From NCBI RefSeq assembly GCF_000428925.1, contig NZ_AUAW01000004.1, positions 150,837-214,836 of the forward strand: DNA of 64,000 nucleotides. The letters run 5' to 3'. The notes under the pieces are model-generated. The model was not told where the DNA came from, searched no databases, and worked only from the letters and a program-made list of their open reading frames with translations. Below are positions 1 through 9,793 of the stretch, piece after piece (within the stretch, counting starts at the first letter, position 1; every line of letters begins with the position of its first letter). The position numbers and the translations under genes were made by a program. This stretch comes from Furfurilactobacillus rossiae DSM 15814 (GTDB taxonomy: Bacteria > Bacillota > Bacilli > Lactobacillales > Lactobacillaceae).

Positions 1-408
1 GTGGTCCATTAACGGTTCCACTTGTTACAGAGCGTCCGTTTGAGCCGGCCCCACTGGTACCAGTTGTACCGGTCATACCTGAGCCGGTCGTTTTTGAACC
101 AGTCGATCCTGAACCAGTTGAGCCAGTGTTACCGGAACCTGAACCGCCTTGACCAGTCATAGCTGATCCTGAACGACCCGTTTGCCCGGTGGTACCAGAA
201 GTAGTGCCAGGGCCCGTGGAATTAGATCCGGTTGCGCCTGTCCCACTGTTACCGGTGGATGTTTGTCCACCAGAGCCTTGACCAGCTCCGTTTCCGGCAC
301 TACCAGAACCAGTGTTTCCAGAGCCGCCGGTGTTACCCGCCCCAGCGTTACCTGACCCATCGCTGTTTCCAGTGCCTGGGTTACCGGGTGTGCCGGGTTG
401 ACCGCTAC
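1..408 (-). repeat. Gly/Ser/Thr-rich low-complexity spacer
   Basis: On the minus strand this codes for a low-complexity chain of GTG, GSG, GNTG and SGT units after the last Ig-like repeat. Such flexible, wall-spanning segments usually sit between the folded stalk and the cell-wall anchor. It continues past the window edge. Confidence 0.8.
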
Positions 409-3400
409 CAACTGTAACGCTCACTGGTGTGCTGTCCTTAGTGTTGTCGCCATTAGCAGCCACAATTTTAACGGACAGCGTTTGACCATCAGTTAAACCG
501 TCAATTGGAATGGAGAAGGTACCATCTGCATTCACTGGTGCAGTTTTGGTTGAGCCATCAGGCAACGTCACCACTGCGGTAAACGTTGTCCCATCGGGTA
601 CTGGTGTTGTGACATTGGCATTCCCAGTCACGGCAGTGTCACCGGTATTAACTGGATTAACGGTTGGTGTTCCCACATTGTAATCATCCAGTGGATTCGT
701 TACATTTGGCTGACTAACAGTGATTGAAACGGGAGCACTATCCTTGGTATTGTCACCATTGGTAGCGACAATCTTGACATTCACCGTTTGACCAGGTGTC
801 AGGGCACCAGTGTCGATGTTAAAGGAACCATCAGGATTCACAGTACCAGTTTTTGTCGAGCCATCTGGTAGTGTTGCGACCGCAGTAAACGTGGTGCCGT
901 CTGGTACTGGTGTTGTAATGTTTGCGTTCCCAGTCACGTTGGTGTCACCGCCCTTAGCAGGGTTTACGGTTGGGGCGCCAACGTTATAACCATCCAATGG
1001 ATTCGTTGGGTTGGTTGGGTCACCGGCTTCAACAGTTACGGAAGCAGGGGAACTGTCTTTCGTATAATCTCCGTTTACAGCTTGCAGTTTGACAGATACG
1101 ATTTGGCCAGTAGATAAGGCACCTGTGTCTACTGTGAATGTGGCCTTGTCGCCGTTAACCGTTGCGTCGACGGTTTTGGTTGAACCATCTGGTAAAGTAG
1201 CAATGGCCTTAAACGTGGTTCCATCAGGAATTGGTGTGGTTAATGTGGCTGATCCAGAGACGCTGGTGTCGCCATTTTTCGCCGGATTCAGCGTTGGTGT
1301 TGTGACGTTGTAGTTTGTTAATGGATCTTCGAAAGTCGGATCAGACTTACCGACGAAGAAGGTAACTGGCAAACTATTCTTAGTGTTTTCTCCGTTAGTG
1401 GCAACGATTTTGACACTGATTTCTTCACGGGCAGTCAGTGTGCCGGAGTCAATTGAGAATGAGCCATCGTCCTTAACAACTGCCGATTTTTGAACGCCTC
1501 CTGGTAGGGTTGCGACTGCCATAAATGTCGTGCCTTCAGGGTAACCAGGATTGATGTTGGCATTACCGTCAATTGTCGTGTTGCCTTCTACTGCTGGTTC
1601 AACAGTTGGAACGTTAACGGTATAGCCATCCAGTGGATTACTTTGGTCGGCTTGGTCAACAACGATACCTGTTGGCAAACTATCTTTGGTGTTATCGCCG
1701 TTGGTTGCCTGAATCTTCACGTTGATTTGCTGACCGGCTGTTAGCGTCCCAGTGTCAATTGAGTAGGAGCCGTCACCGTTAACGGTAGCTGCTTTTGTAC
1801 TTCCGTCAGGTAGGGTAGCGATGGCTTCAAACGTTGTCCCATCAGGAATTGACGTATTGAAGTTGGCATTACCAGTTACGGTAATTTCACCAGCCTTGGC
1901 TGGGTTAACAGTTGGTGCATTAACGGTGTAACCGTCCAGTGGATTGGCCGGATTAGTTGCTTCAACAGTTGTTGAGGCTTCAGCTCCATCCTTTGTGTTG
2001 TCGCCGTTAACTGCCTGTAGTTTGGCAGATACCACTTGGCCGGTCATTAATGTTCCAGTATCAGCTGTAAACATCGCATTGACGCCATCAACATTTGCAT
2101 TAACCGTTTTAGTCGTGTTGTCTGGTAATGTCAGAATGGCTTTAAACGTGGTGCCCTCTGGAATCGGAGCTGTCAGTACAGCTGACCCTGAAACACTGGT
2201 ATCGCCGTTCTTAGGTGTGATAAATGTTGGTGTTGCCACTTCGTAGTCAGCCAATGGATTTTCGGCTTCGCTAACAGTCATATCTGTTGGTGTACTATCT
2301 TTGGTTGCGTCACCGTTTTTAGCTTGAATCTTGACGCTAATGGCTTCCCCCGCTGGCAAAGCACCCGAATTGATCGTGTAGGTACCATCAGGTTTGATCT
2401 CAGCTGTCTGTTGAACACCACCAGGAAGGGTAGCAACGGCTGTGAAAGTCGTACCATCCGGATAAGGTGTGTTCAAGTTGGCATTCCCAGTAATCGTTGT
2501 GTCACCGGCCTTCGCTGGGTTCACTTCGGGTGCATTAACGGTGTAGTCGTCAAAGGCATTAGCCACAACAGTTGTCGTTGCTGGTGATCCGTCCTTCGTG
2601 TTGTCGCCGTTGACTGCTTGAAGTTTGACAGAAATTTCTTGCCCTGTCCGCAGTGAACCGGTGTTAATGGTAAACGAAGCTTGACCGTCAATTACGGTAA
2701 CTTCACCGGTGATTGGTCGGCCACTCGGCAGGGTTGCGACCGCTTTAAACGTTGTTCCCGCAGGAATTGGTTCCGTTAATGTGGCTGTGCCAGAAACACT
2801 TGTCTCACCGTTCTTAGGCGTCGTCAATGTCGGTGTCGCAACGTCGTAATCAGCAATTGGGTTTGTGACCACGGCCTTGCCGACGGTGATGTCAGTGCCA
2901 GTACTGTCCTTGGTGGCGGCGCCATTTTTCGCTTGGATACGAACGCTAATGTCTTCACCTTCTGTTAATCCACCGGAGTTGATTGTGTAACTACCATCTG
3001 GACTAACCTCTGCTGTTTTCTCAATGCCACCAGGGAGTGTTGCGATAGCGGTAAACGTCGTGCCTGAAGGGTAAGGTTCGTTTAAATTAGCGTTCCCTTT
3101 AATCATTGCATCGCCATCGTTTGCTGGGTCAACACTTGGTGCGGCAACCGTGTAGTCTTTAAGCGGATCTTCCGCTTGAACGGTTACTGACCGAGGCAGG
3201 CCATCCTTCTTAAAGCCAGCATTTTCGGCTTGTACTTTAACGGAAACTACATCGTTAGCGTTCAATGCACCAGTGCCAATTGTAAACGTGCCAGTGGTGC
3301 CATTTATAGTGATGTTAGCTTCCTTTTCAACACCGCCAGACAGTGTTGCGATGGCTTTAAATGTTGTCTCAGGCGGAATAGGTTCTGAAATGTCAATGTT

Positions 3401-4783
3401 TCCCGAAATACTGGTATCGCCGGCCGTAGCAGGGTCAAGATTCGGTACATTAACCGTGTAATTTTGCAGCGGGTTAGTCGGGTCAACATCATGGACGACC
3501 ACGCTCGCTGCGCCACCGGTCTTGGTGTTGGTGCCATTAACTGCTTGCAACTTGACGGATATTTCTTGACCAGCCGTTAACTTGCCGGTATCCACGTTGA
3601 ACGAAGCGTGATTGCCGTCAACAACGACATCGCCTGTCACCGTGCTACCACCAGGCAGTGTGGCAATCGCTTTAAATGTGGTTCCATCAGGAATTGGTTC
3701 TGTCAGTGTCGCATTACCAGAAACGCTGGTATCACCAGCTGTTGCTGGATTCAACGTTGGGGTGGCGACCGTATAATTTTCCAGCGGATTTTGGGGTGTG
3801 ACTGCAAATTGGAGGTTAACAGCATCACCTTCGCTGCTTAGCAGGTCAATGTCCACGGCACCATTACTGGATAGAACACCGTAAACTTTTGTGTTGGCCG
3901 CGGTTGGTTCACTTACAGTCGTTGTCAAACGTGCGGTAGTGTGACCAAGCAAGTTAACATTCAGTAAGTTATTCAGCAGGTTGCTTGATACCCCGATAAT
4001 CGGGTTTAATACGTTAAGTAGTGCTTGCAATGCTCCACGCAGGGTTGCTGTTAGCGGGTTAGAGGCTGGCAATGCGTTCAGTGCGTTTTGCACGTCAGCG
4101 ATAATTAAGCCAGTTTGACTCTTAACATAGTTGCCCAAGCCATCTGTTACATCAGCCGTAATACGGTCGTTTGTCACGGTACCAGCAACGTTGGCATGAT
4201 AAGTGCCTAATGGTTGTGCACTAGTTAGCCGATTCAATGCGTTTTGAACGGCTTTTAATTCTGGTGATCCGGTTCCTAGTGCGGAGAGTGCGGTTTGAAC
4301 CAGCGCAACTTCGGCACTAACACCTGGAATCTTAGACAGGTTAATGTCCGTTAATGCCGCATCTACAGCAATGTTTGCGCCGCCGACAACCTTTCCACGA
4401 AGTTCAGGTGCCAGTCCGAAGACCATGATTTTTTTCGTTGCTAAACCGACATTGGCGACCCCTGTCCCGGTATAACTAAGGTCGAGGTCATAATTTCCTT
4501 GAGCGTTTTTCGTTTGTGGGTTAGCTTTATTAGTAGTCATTTGACCATTGGATAGCAAGCTAACGTCAGCTAAGCCAGCTCTAGCCTGACGGGTTGTTTG
4601 TGGTTCGTTGATGGTGTCAGCTAAAGCAACACCACTTGGCACTGAGGCACTAAGTAGCATTAGTGTGGCACCGCATACATAAATGGACCGACGCAGGTTG
4701 CGTTTGAAATTAGCTCGAGATTCAGATGGTGATTTTTTTGACACCTTTTTGGGGGATTGCGTTGACGCTTTTGTTTTAGACAT
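1..4783 (-). CDS. Giant Ig-like-repeat surface adhesin (C-terminus beyond window)
   Basis: The frame is open from the ATG at 4783 to the window edge (about 1594 codons). The start follows AAGGAG at good spacing. A lysine-rich n-region of about 30 residues precedes a hydrophobic segment and an ALADT cleavage-like site, so the protein is exported. Residues about 60-330 form a unique region with Leu/Asn-rich helical stretches. Then come eleven tandem modules of about 100 residues, each opening with a (N/D)PLxxYxV-type sequence and containing GDTSVSG and IPDGTTFxAxATLPGG-like motifs, typical of bacterial Ig-like adhesin repeats. After them the chain becomes a Gly/Ser/Thr-rich spacer that reaches the edge. 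Inference: a cell-wall-anchored adhesion stalk. The anchor (LPxTG or other) is not visible. It lies divergently from the serine hydrolase gene at 5083. Confidence 0.9.
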   Translation of the reverse strand, partial: MSKTKASTQSPKKVSKKSPSESRANFKRNLRRSIYVCGATLMLLSASVPSGVALADTINEPQTTRQARAGLADVSLLSNGQMTTNKANPQTKNAQGNYDLDLSYTGTGVANVGLATKKIMVFGLAPELRGKVVGGANIAVDAALTDINLSKIPGVSAEVALVQTALSALGTGSPELKAVQNALNRLTSAQPLGTYHANVAGTVTNDRITADVTDGLGNYVKSQTGLIIADVQNALNALPASNPLTATLRGALQALLNVLNPIIGVSSNLLNNLLNVNLLGHTTARLTTTVSEPTAANTKVYGVLSSNGAVDIDLLSSEGDAVNLQFAVTPQNPLENYTVATPTLNPATAGDTSVSGNATLTEPIPDGTTFKAIATLPGGSTVTGDVVVDGNHASFNVDTGKLTAGQEISVKLQAVNGTNTKTGGAASVVVHDVDPTNPLQNYTVNVPNLDPATAGDTSISGNIDISEPIPPETTFKAIATLSGGVEKEANITINGTTGTFTIGTGALNANDVVSVKVQAENAGFKKDGLPRSVTVQAEDPLKDYTVAAPSVDPANDGDAMIKGNANLNEPYPSGTTFTAIATLPGGIEKTAEVSPDGSYTINSGGLTEGEDISVRIQAKNGAATKDSTGTDITVGKAVVTNPIADYDVATPTLTTPKNGETSVSGTATLTEPIPAGTTFKAVATLPSGRPITGEVTVIDGQASFTINTGSLRTGQEISVKLQAVNGDNTKDGSPATTTVVANAFDDYTVNAPEVNPAKAGDTTITGNANLNTPYPDGTTFTAVATLPGGVQQTAEIKPDGTYTINSGALPAGEAISVKIQAKNGDATKDSTPTDMTVSEAENPLADYEVATPTFITPKNGDTSVSGSAVLTAPIPEGTTFKAILTLPDNTTKTVNANVDGVNAMFTADTGTLMTGQVVSAKLQAVNGDNTKDGAEASTTVEATNPANPLDGYTVNAPTVNPAKAGEITVTGNANFNTSIPDGTTFEAIATLPDGSTKAATVNGDGSYSIDTGTLTAGQQINVKIQATNGDNTKDSLPTGIVVDQADQSNPLDGYTVNVPTVEPAVEGNTTIDGNANINPGYPEGTTFMAVATLPGGVQKSAVVKDDGSFSIDSGTLTAREEISVKIVATNGENTKNSLPVTFFVGKSDPTFEDPLTNYNVTTPTLNPAKNGDTSVSGSATLTTPIPDGTTFKAIATLPDGSTKTVDATVNGDKATFTVDTGALSTGQIVSVKLQAVNGDYTKDSSPASVTVEAGDPTNPTNPLDGYNVGAPTVNPAKGGDTNVTGNANITTPVPDGTTFTAVATLPDGSTKTGTVNPDGSFNIDTGALTPGQTVNVKIVATNGDNTKDSAPVSITVSQPNVTNPLDDYNVGTPTVNPVNTGDTAVTGNANVTTPVPDGTTFTAVVTLPDGSTKTAPVNADGTFSIPIDGLTDGQTLSVKIVAANGDNTKDSTPVSVTVGSGQPGTPGNPGTGNSDGSGNAGAGNTGGSGNTGSGSAGNGAGQGSGGQTSTGNSGTGATGSNSTGPGTTSGTTGQTGRSGSAMTGQGGSGSGNTGSTGSGSTGSKTTGSGMTGTTGTSGAGSNGRSVTSGTVNGP
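409..3792 (-). repeat. Eleven tandem ~300-bp Ig-like coding repeats
   Basis: Reading the minus strand, the same protein module recurs eleven times at about 300-bp spacing. Two subtypes can be told apart. One has VATPTLNP and TxPIPDGTTFKAIATLP; the other has VNAPxVNPAKAGDT, NANxNxPYP and AVATLPGGVQ. They alternate over much of the array, which suggests that some expansion occurred by duplication of two-module units. DNA identity between copies is moderate, not perfect, so this is an old array. Confidence 0.85.
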
Positions 4784-5082
4784 GACGTAGTCTCCTTTCG
4801 CGGCCCAAGTGGGCAACACATTGCTAAATGTTTACCTGACGCCCACATGTTTTGGGGCCTCGGCATCACTCTGAATCGATCATGATCAATTAAAAATGAC
4901 TACCCGTCGATAGTACCTGAATCGTAACAAGTAATTGTTCATAAGCAAAAACATATGCTTTTTATAATTAAACTTTTAACGGTGAGTTCATATCGAAGTA
5001 TGAAAATTATGGCATGACAGTGAACTGTTGATATAATGAACCGATAGGAAAATGTTGATTCGTAGTAGGAAAGGGGAGGAAA
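4784..5082. promoter_or_regulatory. Divergent promoter region of adhesin and serine hydrolase
   Basis: This is a 299-bp AT-rich spacer between divergent genes. On the plus strand TATAAT at 5032-5037 is a good -10 for the serine hydrolase, but its -35 is weak. On the minus strand the adhesin leader can fold: GGCCC(A) at 4802-4807 and GGGGCC near 4854-4859 can pair, with GTGGGC/GCCCAC inside. The minus strand also carries ATGTGGGCGTCA (4837-4848), a 12-mer that recurs in the leader of the adhesin gene at 37683. Confidence 0.5.
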
Positions 5083-6228
5083 ATGTTCAAACAAAAAAGA
5101 ATTTGGTTTGTAGTCCTCATCGTCCTGCTAGTCAGCACCTTAGCGTGGGGGACGTTGTATCATGAGGTGCAACGATCAACGAAAGTGGCACATCCAGTGT
5201 ACAAAAGAAAACCGGCTGTTAAGCCAATTGCGAAATGGCAGAGTGCTAAAATACCGACGGCAATTGACCACACACAGGCCGATTCGTTGGATAAAAAGAT
5301 GCAATCAATTGATTTTGTCGGTTCCGTTCTTGTCGTTCGTGGCGGGAAAGTGGTATTTGAACGTCAATATGGAAATGCTAATGCAGCCCGAAAACGGCAG
5401 AATGGTGCAGATACGGCGTATGCTATCGCTTCAATTCAGAAAATAGCCACCGGGGCATTGGTCATGCAACAAGTGCAGCAAAACCACCTGTCACTTTCTG
5501 ACCACATCAGTAAATTTTATAAAGATGTTCCACACGGCAACGAAATTACGATTCGGCAAATGTTGGACATGACTTCTGGATTGACTTTGCCTGGACCACC
5601 AGGCCCGACTACGCCACAAACGGATAAGCAAATTGTGGATTATGATTTGCATCACTTAAAATTTAATCCACAGCTTTATAATCAGTGGCGTTATTCGCAA
5701 GTGAATTACAATATCTTGGCAGGAGTACTGACTAAACTGACGGGAAAGTCTTACGAGGCTTTGTTCAATCAGCAGGTTATTCGGCGCTTTAATTTGCGTC
5801 AAACTGTGTTTATGCCGTCTGACAACTCCCATGTTGCCGTATCTTACGCGGGCACTAAAACTGACAATGTGGACTATGGTAAGGAAGTCGTAACGCCGGA
5901 CGCAATGTGGCATGACGAGCTGGGAACCGGACGCATAGCGATGTCGGCGCGTGATTTGTACGTTATGATCAGTCAAATTATGCAGGGTAAATTAATCTCC
6001 AAAACTTCTGTGAACCAGTTATACGAATCTGGTAGTCGTAGTACTTACGGTGGTGGCACGTACAACATGTATGGTGCGGCAGTTAATCACGGGCTGGGCT
6101 ACGGTTATCAAGGAATGTCGATTGTTTCAAAGGATGGGCAGAATGGTCTGATCATGCTAAGTAATTCATTTCGTGCGAAACACAGTGTGAAGCCGTTTGC
6201 AGAACAACTGTATCTCAATTTATTTTAA
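5083..6228 (+). CDS. Serine beta-lactamase-like hydrolase, membrane-anchored
   Basis: The 381-residue protein has an N-terminal transmembrane or signal-anchor segment (residues about 7-25), then a class C beta-lactamase/penicillin-binding-like domain. The SxxK nucleophile motif is visible as SIQK in AYAIASIQKIATG. A YSQ triad stands in the place of YxN in WRYSQVNYNIL. The third motif region is HGLGYGYQG. The family includes D-alanyl peptidases, esterases and inactive penicillin-binding homologues acting on the wall outside the cell. The substrate cannot be read from sequence. It is monocistronic, with GGGGAGG just before the ATG and a hairpin terminator after the stop. Confidence 0.85.
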   Translation: MFKQKRIWFVVLIVLLVSTLAWGTLYHEVQRSTKVAHPVYKRKPAVKPIAKWQSAKIPTAIDHTQADSLDKKMQSIDFVGSVLVVRGGKVVFERQYGNANAARKRQNGADTAYAIASIQKIATGALVMQQVQQNHLSLSDHISKFYKDVPHGNEITIRQMLDMTSGLTLPGPPGPTTPQTDKQIVDYDLHHLKFNPQLYNQWRYSQVNYNILAGVLTKLTGKSYEALFNQQVIRRFNLRQTVFMPSDNSHVAVSYAGTKTDNVDYGKEVVTPDAMWHDELGTGRIAMSARDLYVMISQIMQGKLISKTSVNQLYESGSRSTYGGGTYNMYGAAVNHGLGYGYQGMSIVSKDGQNGLIMLSNSFRAKHSVKPFAEQLYLNLF

Positions 6229-6256
6229 AAATAGCAAACTAATTCACTGGTTAACA

Positions 6257-6304
6257 AAAATTCCTCAAGCAACTTTATTAGTTGCACGAGGAATTTTCTT
6301 TTGT
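6257..6304 (+). terminator. Rho-independent terminator after serine hydrolase
   Basis: AAATTCCTC and GCAAC pair with GTTGC and GAGGAATTT around a TTTATTA loop, followed by a T-rich run. It lies just after the stop at 6228. Confidence 0.8.
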
Positions 6305-6412
6305 CACCGTGTGATTAGCAGTAAAGTGGTATTTAACACACAAAACGAATAATAAATCAGCTATAAAAAAGATTATCATGAAACAAGTAAATTCATTAGA
6401 GAGGATGTACCT

Positions 6413-8206
6413 ATGACGGGGACGAAGCGAACAAGTATTTGGCGTTTTTTAGGCGCTTTTTGGTACTTCTTTAAACATTATTCATTTACAGCAATTATTG
6501 TATATGCCATTTTAATTCCGGTATTTTCTTGGCTGGGTGCTGGCATTTTACGTTGGAGTAATATTCCATATTTGTCGTATACGAACGCCGTTTCAGTAGC
6601 AAAGGACCATCCGTGGGCGATGGTTAGTCTGCTCCTGCTATTGTTATTGATTGTTTTGGCAATTTACCTGCAGTTTGCTTATTTACTGTTGATGGTGGCT
6701 TATCGGCGAAAGGATCAACGACCAACTATCCGCCAGTTGGTTGCTCAGTTATGGCATAGATTGCCACGTTTATCACCCGGTACGTTTGGCTTTTTCTTGT
6801 TGTACTTCTTGTTAATTGTTCCGTTTGGCGGCAACTTCATCAGTACGCCGTTACTGGCAAAGGTTCAAATTCCCGACTTTATCGTTGAGTTCATCATGAC
6901 CAAACCACTGTTAGTGGCAGCGTTGGTTCTACTGTATGTCGGCGCTTTCTATTTTGGAAACCGATTATTTCTTGTTATTCCAATGTTGATGTTTGAGCAA
7001 CAAACAGTTCGGCGGGCGGTTCGTGCATCGTGGCAACGGACTTGGGGCCGTTTCTGGTGGATCACATTGAGGATCATTGGCATTATCGCCAGCATTTCGG
7101 TTCTGTATGGCATCATGTTAGGCGGTTTTTATTTTGGGCAACGGTGGTTTGATACTCAAGGACACACAACTGCATTGAGCGCTGCGATTGTTAACTTTAA
7201 TTTGTTAACGCTGGTCAACTACACGATTTCAATCCTCGCGACTGTGTGGGTATTGGACCTGAGTTTGCAACTGATGAAAGATTATGATGTCCACGCTTTT
7301 GATGGCCTGCCAGATTTGCCGCGAGTAAAGGCGAAGCCTTGGTGGCGGGTGGCTGTGCCAATTGCCTTCACAGTTGTTGCCATTGTGTTTGCAGGCTATG
7401 GTTACAGTTATTTTGCCGGATTATTGGTCGTAGATCCGCAAACGTTATCTCACCGAGGCGTTGACGACGGCAATGGCGTGCAAAACACGGTGCAGGCATT
7501 AAAGAAAACACACAAGGAACACCCGACGTACGTTGAAATGGATATTCAAGAGACACGTGATCATAAGTTTGTCGTCATGCACGACCCGAATTTAAGTACT
7601 TTGGCTGGTCAAAATAAACCGGTCGACAAACAAACGTTAACCGGTTTAACAAATACCACGATTCATGAAAATGGGCATCAGACAAAGATTGATTCCTTCG
7701 ATGATTATCTTCATGCTGCGCAACAAATACACCAAAAATTGTTAGTTGAAATCAAGTTGAATGCCGGGCAGAATAGGCGGGAACTCGTTAACCGGTTCAT
7801 AAAGCGTTACGGGGATTCACTGCTTGCTCATCATGACATCATTCATTCATTGGACTATGGTGTTGTTGAACAGTTGAAGACTCAACGGCCAGCGCTGACG
7901 GTGGGATACATTCTGCCGTTTAACTTTATTGGCGTGCCGCAGACAAAAGCAGATTTTTACACGATGGAGTACACGACCTTGAATGATCGGTTTGTCAGTG
8001 GCGCTCATCGGGAGCACAAAAAAGTGTTTGCGTGGACTGTGAACGATAGTGATTCGATGATAAAAGTGATGAACATGGATGCTGATGGGGTTATTACTGA
8101 TCAGCTAAGCACGTTAAAACGTCAAATTAGGCAGCAACAGGGTGGGCGTGATTATGCCACTCAGCTACTGCAGTATGGCACTCAAGTGATTAGCGATAAT
8201 CAATAG
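6413..8206 (+). CDS. Glycerophosphodiester phosphodiesterase with N-terminal membrane domain
   Basis: The 597-residue protein has two parts. Residues 1 to about 330 hold several transmembrane helices of the GPDPase_memb type found in Firmicute membrane-bound enzymes. The rest is a GDPD catalytic domain facing the outside. Catalytic motifs are visible: HRG near residue 347, VEMDI (ExD metal ligands) near 374, and MHDPN near 389. The TIM-barrel later shows LLVEIK. The family hydrolyses glycerophosphodiesters to glycerol-3-phosphate plus an alcohol. Membrane-fused members probably act on lipid head groups or teichoic acid (inference). The ATG at 6413 follows GAGAGG. The next gene begins 30 bp on and is probably co-transcribed. 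Confidence 0.92.
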   Translation: MTGTKRTSIWRFLGAFWYFFKHYSFTAIIVYAILIPVFSWLGAGILRWSNIPYLSYTNAVSVAKDHPWAMVSLLLLLLLIVLAIYLQFAYLLLMVAYRRKDQRPTIRQLVAQLWHRLPRLSPGTFGFFLLYFLLIVPFGGNFISTPLLAKVQIPDFIVEFIMTKPLLVAALVLLYVGAFYFGNRLFLVIPMLMFEQQTVRRAVRASWQRTWGRFWWITLRIIGIIASISVLYGIMLGGFYFGQRWFDTQGHTTALSAAIVNFNLLTLVNYTISILATVWVLDLSLQLMKDYDVHAFDGLPDLPRVKAKPWWRVAVPIAFTVVAIVFAGYGYSYFAGLLVVDPQTLSHRGVDDGNGVQNTVQALKKTHKEHPTYVEMDIQETRDHKFVVMHDPNLSTLAGQNKPVDKQTLTGLTNTTIHENGHQTKIDSFDDYLHAAQQIHQKLLVEIKLNAGQNRRELVNRFIKRYGDSLLAHHDIIHSLDYGVVEQLKTQRPALTVGYILPFNFIGVPQTKADFYTMEYTTLNDRFVSGAHREHKKVFAWTVNDSDSMIKVMNMDADGVITDQLSTLKRQIRQQQGGRDYATQLLQYGTQVISDNQ

Positions 8207-8237
8207 TCGTTTGAGCTGAGAGCAAAGGGGATTGAGT

Positions 8238-8735
8238 ATGAAGATTGAACCTGCAACAGTAAACGATTTAGAACAAATTGAGGCAATTGAACAGGCTGGG
8301 TTTAATACGGCTGAAGCTGCTTCACTGGAAACGTATCGCAAACGGTTGGCTGTTTTGGCTGACACCTTCTTAGTTGCCCGTGCTGACAACAGTGATGTGT
8401 TGGGGTTCATTGTTGGGCCGGCTGTGAAAGAACGTTTTGTTGAGGACTGGATGTATGAGGACACACCGCAAAATTTACCTCAGGGCGGTCATCAACTGGT
8501 TTTTACAATTGCGACGGCGCCGACTGTTCGTGAACAAGGAATCGGCAGTAAGTTACTGACGGCCTTGACCAACGTTGCGACACAGGCAGGACGGACATCC
8601 ATGGCATTAACTTGCTTAAAAGACCGCATTCCGTTTTATGAGAAGAATGGTTTCACTAACGTTGGCGTGGCTGATTCAGTTCACGCTGATGAGATTTGGT
8701 ACAACATGGAAAAACAACTGAAACGGAGTGTCTGA
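8238..8735 (+). CDS. GNAT family N-acetyltransferase
   Basis: The 165-residue protein has the GNAT fold. It starts MKIEPATVNDLEQIEAIE, and the acetyl-CoA binding motif A follows the strand VFTIATAPTVREQGIGSKLL, with R/Q-x-x-G-x-G as REQGIG. The C-terminus has the usual FYEKNGF element. It is closest to the serotonin/aralkylamine acetyltransferase-like subgroup, but the substrate is unknown. ATG 8238 is preferred over an upstream in-frame TTG at 8232, because AAAGGGG ends at 8230 and only the ATG has workable spacing. The stop directly abuts the ATG of the transporter at 8736, implying translational coupling. Confidence 0.88.
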   Translation: MKIEPATVNDLEQIEAIEQAGFNTAEAASLETYRKRLAVLADTFLVARADNSDVLGFIVGPAVKERFVEDWMYEDTPQNLPQGGHQLVFTIATAPTVREQGIGSKLLTALTNVATQAGRTSMALTCLKDRIPFYEKNGFTNVGVADSVHADEIWYNMEKQLKRSV

Positions 8736-9716
8736 ATGGAAACACAAGCAACGAATGTTGATGCAAAAGTGACGGCTGGCTCAACAGAGGCAAAAGTGAC
8801 GCCGCGTCCAAGAAAGGCCTTGGGCATTGCCTTGGCATGTACGGCAGGAATTTGCTGGGGGATTTCAGGCGTGGCCGCAAGCGCGCTATTTCATCGCAAT
8901 CACGCGATTACGCCACTGTGGGTGAGTCAGGTGCGAATGACGATTGCTGGCCTGATCATGATTTTAGTTAGTCTGACACAGGGGGAATCGGTAGCCATTT
9001 GGCGTAACAAACGGGATGCACTGCAATTAGTGATGTATGGGCTTTTAGGCCTTATTCCAGTTCAATTGTTTTATTTCAACGCGGTTCACGCAGGAAATCC
9101 ATCAATCGCAACGATATTGCAATTTTTAGGCCCATTTGTGATTGCCTTTTATTACATTCTCTTCCATCATCAGCTGCCAACGCGTTCTGAAGTCATCGGG
9201 ATGGTACTGGCATTTGGTGGGACAATACTGATTATTACCCACGGTCATTTCAATACATTGGCAGTGTCCGGCGCTGTGCTATTCTGGGGCGGATTGTCGG
9301 CCATTGGCGTAGCCACCAATACGTTACTGCCACGAACGTTATTGCGTAAATACGGTTCGTTTGCAACAACTGGCTGGGGTTTACTGGTCGCCGGTTTATC
9401 GCTAAACGTGTTTGGTCCAGTGTGGTCGAATCCGGTTCATTTGGCGGCGACAGATTGGTTGTTGATGAGCGTGATTATTGTTATTGGAACCTTGCTGGCA
9501 TTCATTTTGTTTGCGATTAGTTTGAAGCATATTTTACCAACGACGGCGAGTTTGCTTGATGCGTTTGAGCCATTATCAGCAACCGTCTTTTCCATCATTT
9601 TCCTTGGCATTTCGCTATCCGGCATGGACATTGTCGGCGGTATCATGATTATTCTTGCCGTAATGGCATTGGCGATGGATTTTCGGGCAATTCACTGGTT
9701 CCGCAAACGTTCGTAA
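8736..9716 (+). CDS. EamA/DMT-family transporter
   Basis: The 326-residue protein has about ten hydrophobic helices in two EamA halves. The first half contains GICWGISGVAASALF and the second ISLKHILPTTASLLDAFEPLSATVFS, both typical of drug/metabolite exporters of the RhaT/YdcZ/EamA group. The N-terminus is a hydrophilic tail of about 30 residues rich in Thr and Ala. Substrates of this family range from amino acids to purines and metabolites, and none can be assigned here. It starts immediately after the acetyltransferase stop, so the two may act as a pair (acetylate, then export), which is inference only. Confidence 0.88.
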   Translation: METQATNVDAKVTAGSTEAKVTPRPRKALGIALACTAGICWGISGVAASALFHRNHAITPLWVSQVRMTIAGLIMILVSLTQGESVAIWRNKRDALQLVMYGLLGLIPVQLFYFNAVHAGNPSIATILQFLGPFVIAFYYILFHHQLPTRSEVIGMVLAFGGTILIITHGHFNTLAVSGAVLFWGGLSAIGVATNTLLPRTLLRKYGSFATTGWGLLVAGLSLNVFGPVWSNPVHLAATDWLLMSVIIVIGTLLAFILFAISLKHILPTTASLLDAFEPLSATVFSIIFLGISLSGMDIVGGIMIILAVMALAMDFRAIHWFRKRS

Positions 9717-9793
9717 GGTAACCCAGCGAAAGAATTGTTTTGTGTAATAGTATGGGTGTATGATGCTGCCAAACGAAACGGGTGGCGATTTAA

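Noticed and set aside
409..3792. CRISPR-like regular repeats
   Set aside because: The period is about 300 bp, copies are diverged and they encode Ig-like protein modules in one open frame.
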